NCBI GenBank assembly: GCA_958407085.1
Contig: CATYHY010000006.1
Span: 1-22,315 of the forward strand
From: an uncultured Collinsella sp.
GTDB taxonomy: Bacteria > Actinomycetota > Coriobacteriia > Coriobacteriales > Coriobacteriaceae
Length of the DNA stretch: 22,315 bases
Reading direction: 5' to 3'
Under the pieces are notes generated by a model, which was not told where the DNA came from, made no database searches, and saw only the letters and a program-made list of their open reading frames with translations. Below are positions 22,314-22,315 of the stretch, piece by piece (the first letter of the stretch is position 1; every line of letters begins with the position of its first letter). The position numbers and the translations under genes are program-made.

Positions 22314-22315
22314 GT

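Noticed and set aside
21501..22315. The repeated element around the toxin-antitoxin pair as integron attC sites.
   Set aside because: The repeats lack the paired RYYYAAC/GTTRRRY core sites and the long imperfect palindrome, and no integron integrase is visible.
1..22315. CRISPR array, tRNA, rRNA or replication origin.
   Set aside because: No regularly spaced repeat-spacer pattern, cloverleaf-like sequence, rRNA stretch or DnaA-box cluster was seen by reading. A covariance-model scan would be the decisive check.

Overview
The window looks like accessory chromosomal DNA from a high-GC Gram-positive of the class Coriobacteriia (Collinsella/Olsenella-like). The evidence is an actinobacterial-type integration host factor (mIHF-like), a thioester/VaFE-repeat sortase-anchored adhesin, Tat-exported surface proteins, strong GGAGG-type ribosome sites and GC-rich third codon positions. 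The genus is inference. No tRNA, rRNA, CRISPR array, relaxase or integrase is visible.

Layout: (1) 1-893 is the right end of an IS3-family (IS150-like) element. (2) 938-2883 holds a lone Flp-type pilin-like protein (-), a DEDD-exonuclease-fold protein that has lost most catalytic acids (+), a 60-aa acidic protein (+) and a membrane-anchored HNH nuclease (-). (3) 3059-6794 is a three-gene + strand operon of unrecognised proteins; the last two are tandem paralogues and the first may carry a frameshift. (4) 13133-6923 is a - strand operon: a four-helix membrane protein followed by two large paralogous Tat-secreted proteins with lectin-like and InlB-repeat-like parts. The first of these is out of frame near its 3' end at a run of nine G, which makes it a candidate phase-variable gene. 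(5) 13371-14778 is a Fic protein facing a small antitoxin-sized protein. (6) 15123-18968 is a 1281-aa adhesin. (7) 19140-21361 (-) holds a small acidic protein, a doubtful small membrane ORF, a membrane-anchored protein with a C-terminal zinc-ribbon remnant, and the mIHF-like protein. (8) 21649-22157 is a RelB/RelE-type toxin-antitoxin pair between two copies of a ~33-bp direct repeat.

The most striking signal is not a gene. A 20-bp sequence, TTTGGTGCCANNGGGTGACA, occurs almost unchanged in four separate upstream regions (1293, 2950, 13274, and 14991 inverted). It consists of GGTGMCA direct repeats exactly one helical turn apart; the first site has three. A possible fifth, degenerate copy lies before the mIHF-like gene. 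Two of these regions share an identical 12-bp palindrome-like GAACACTTGTTC, and a third has CAACATATGTTC. Together these suggest that the pilin, nuclease-like genes, unknown operon, secreted-protein operon, Fic and adhesin belong to one regulon controlled by a factor encoded elsewhere. The cell-surface cargo, toxin-like genes, IS remnant and mosaic AT-rich patches are consistent with a genomic island or integrated element, but no transfer machinery is in view.
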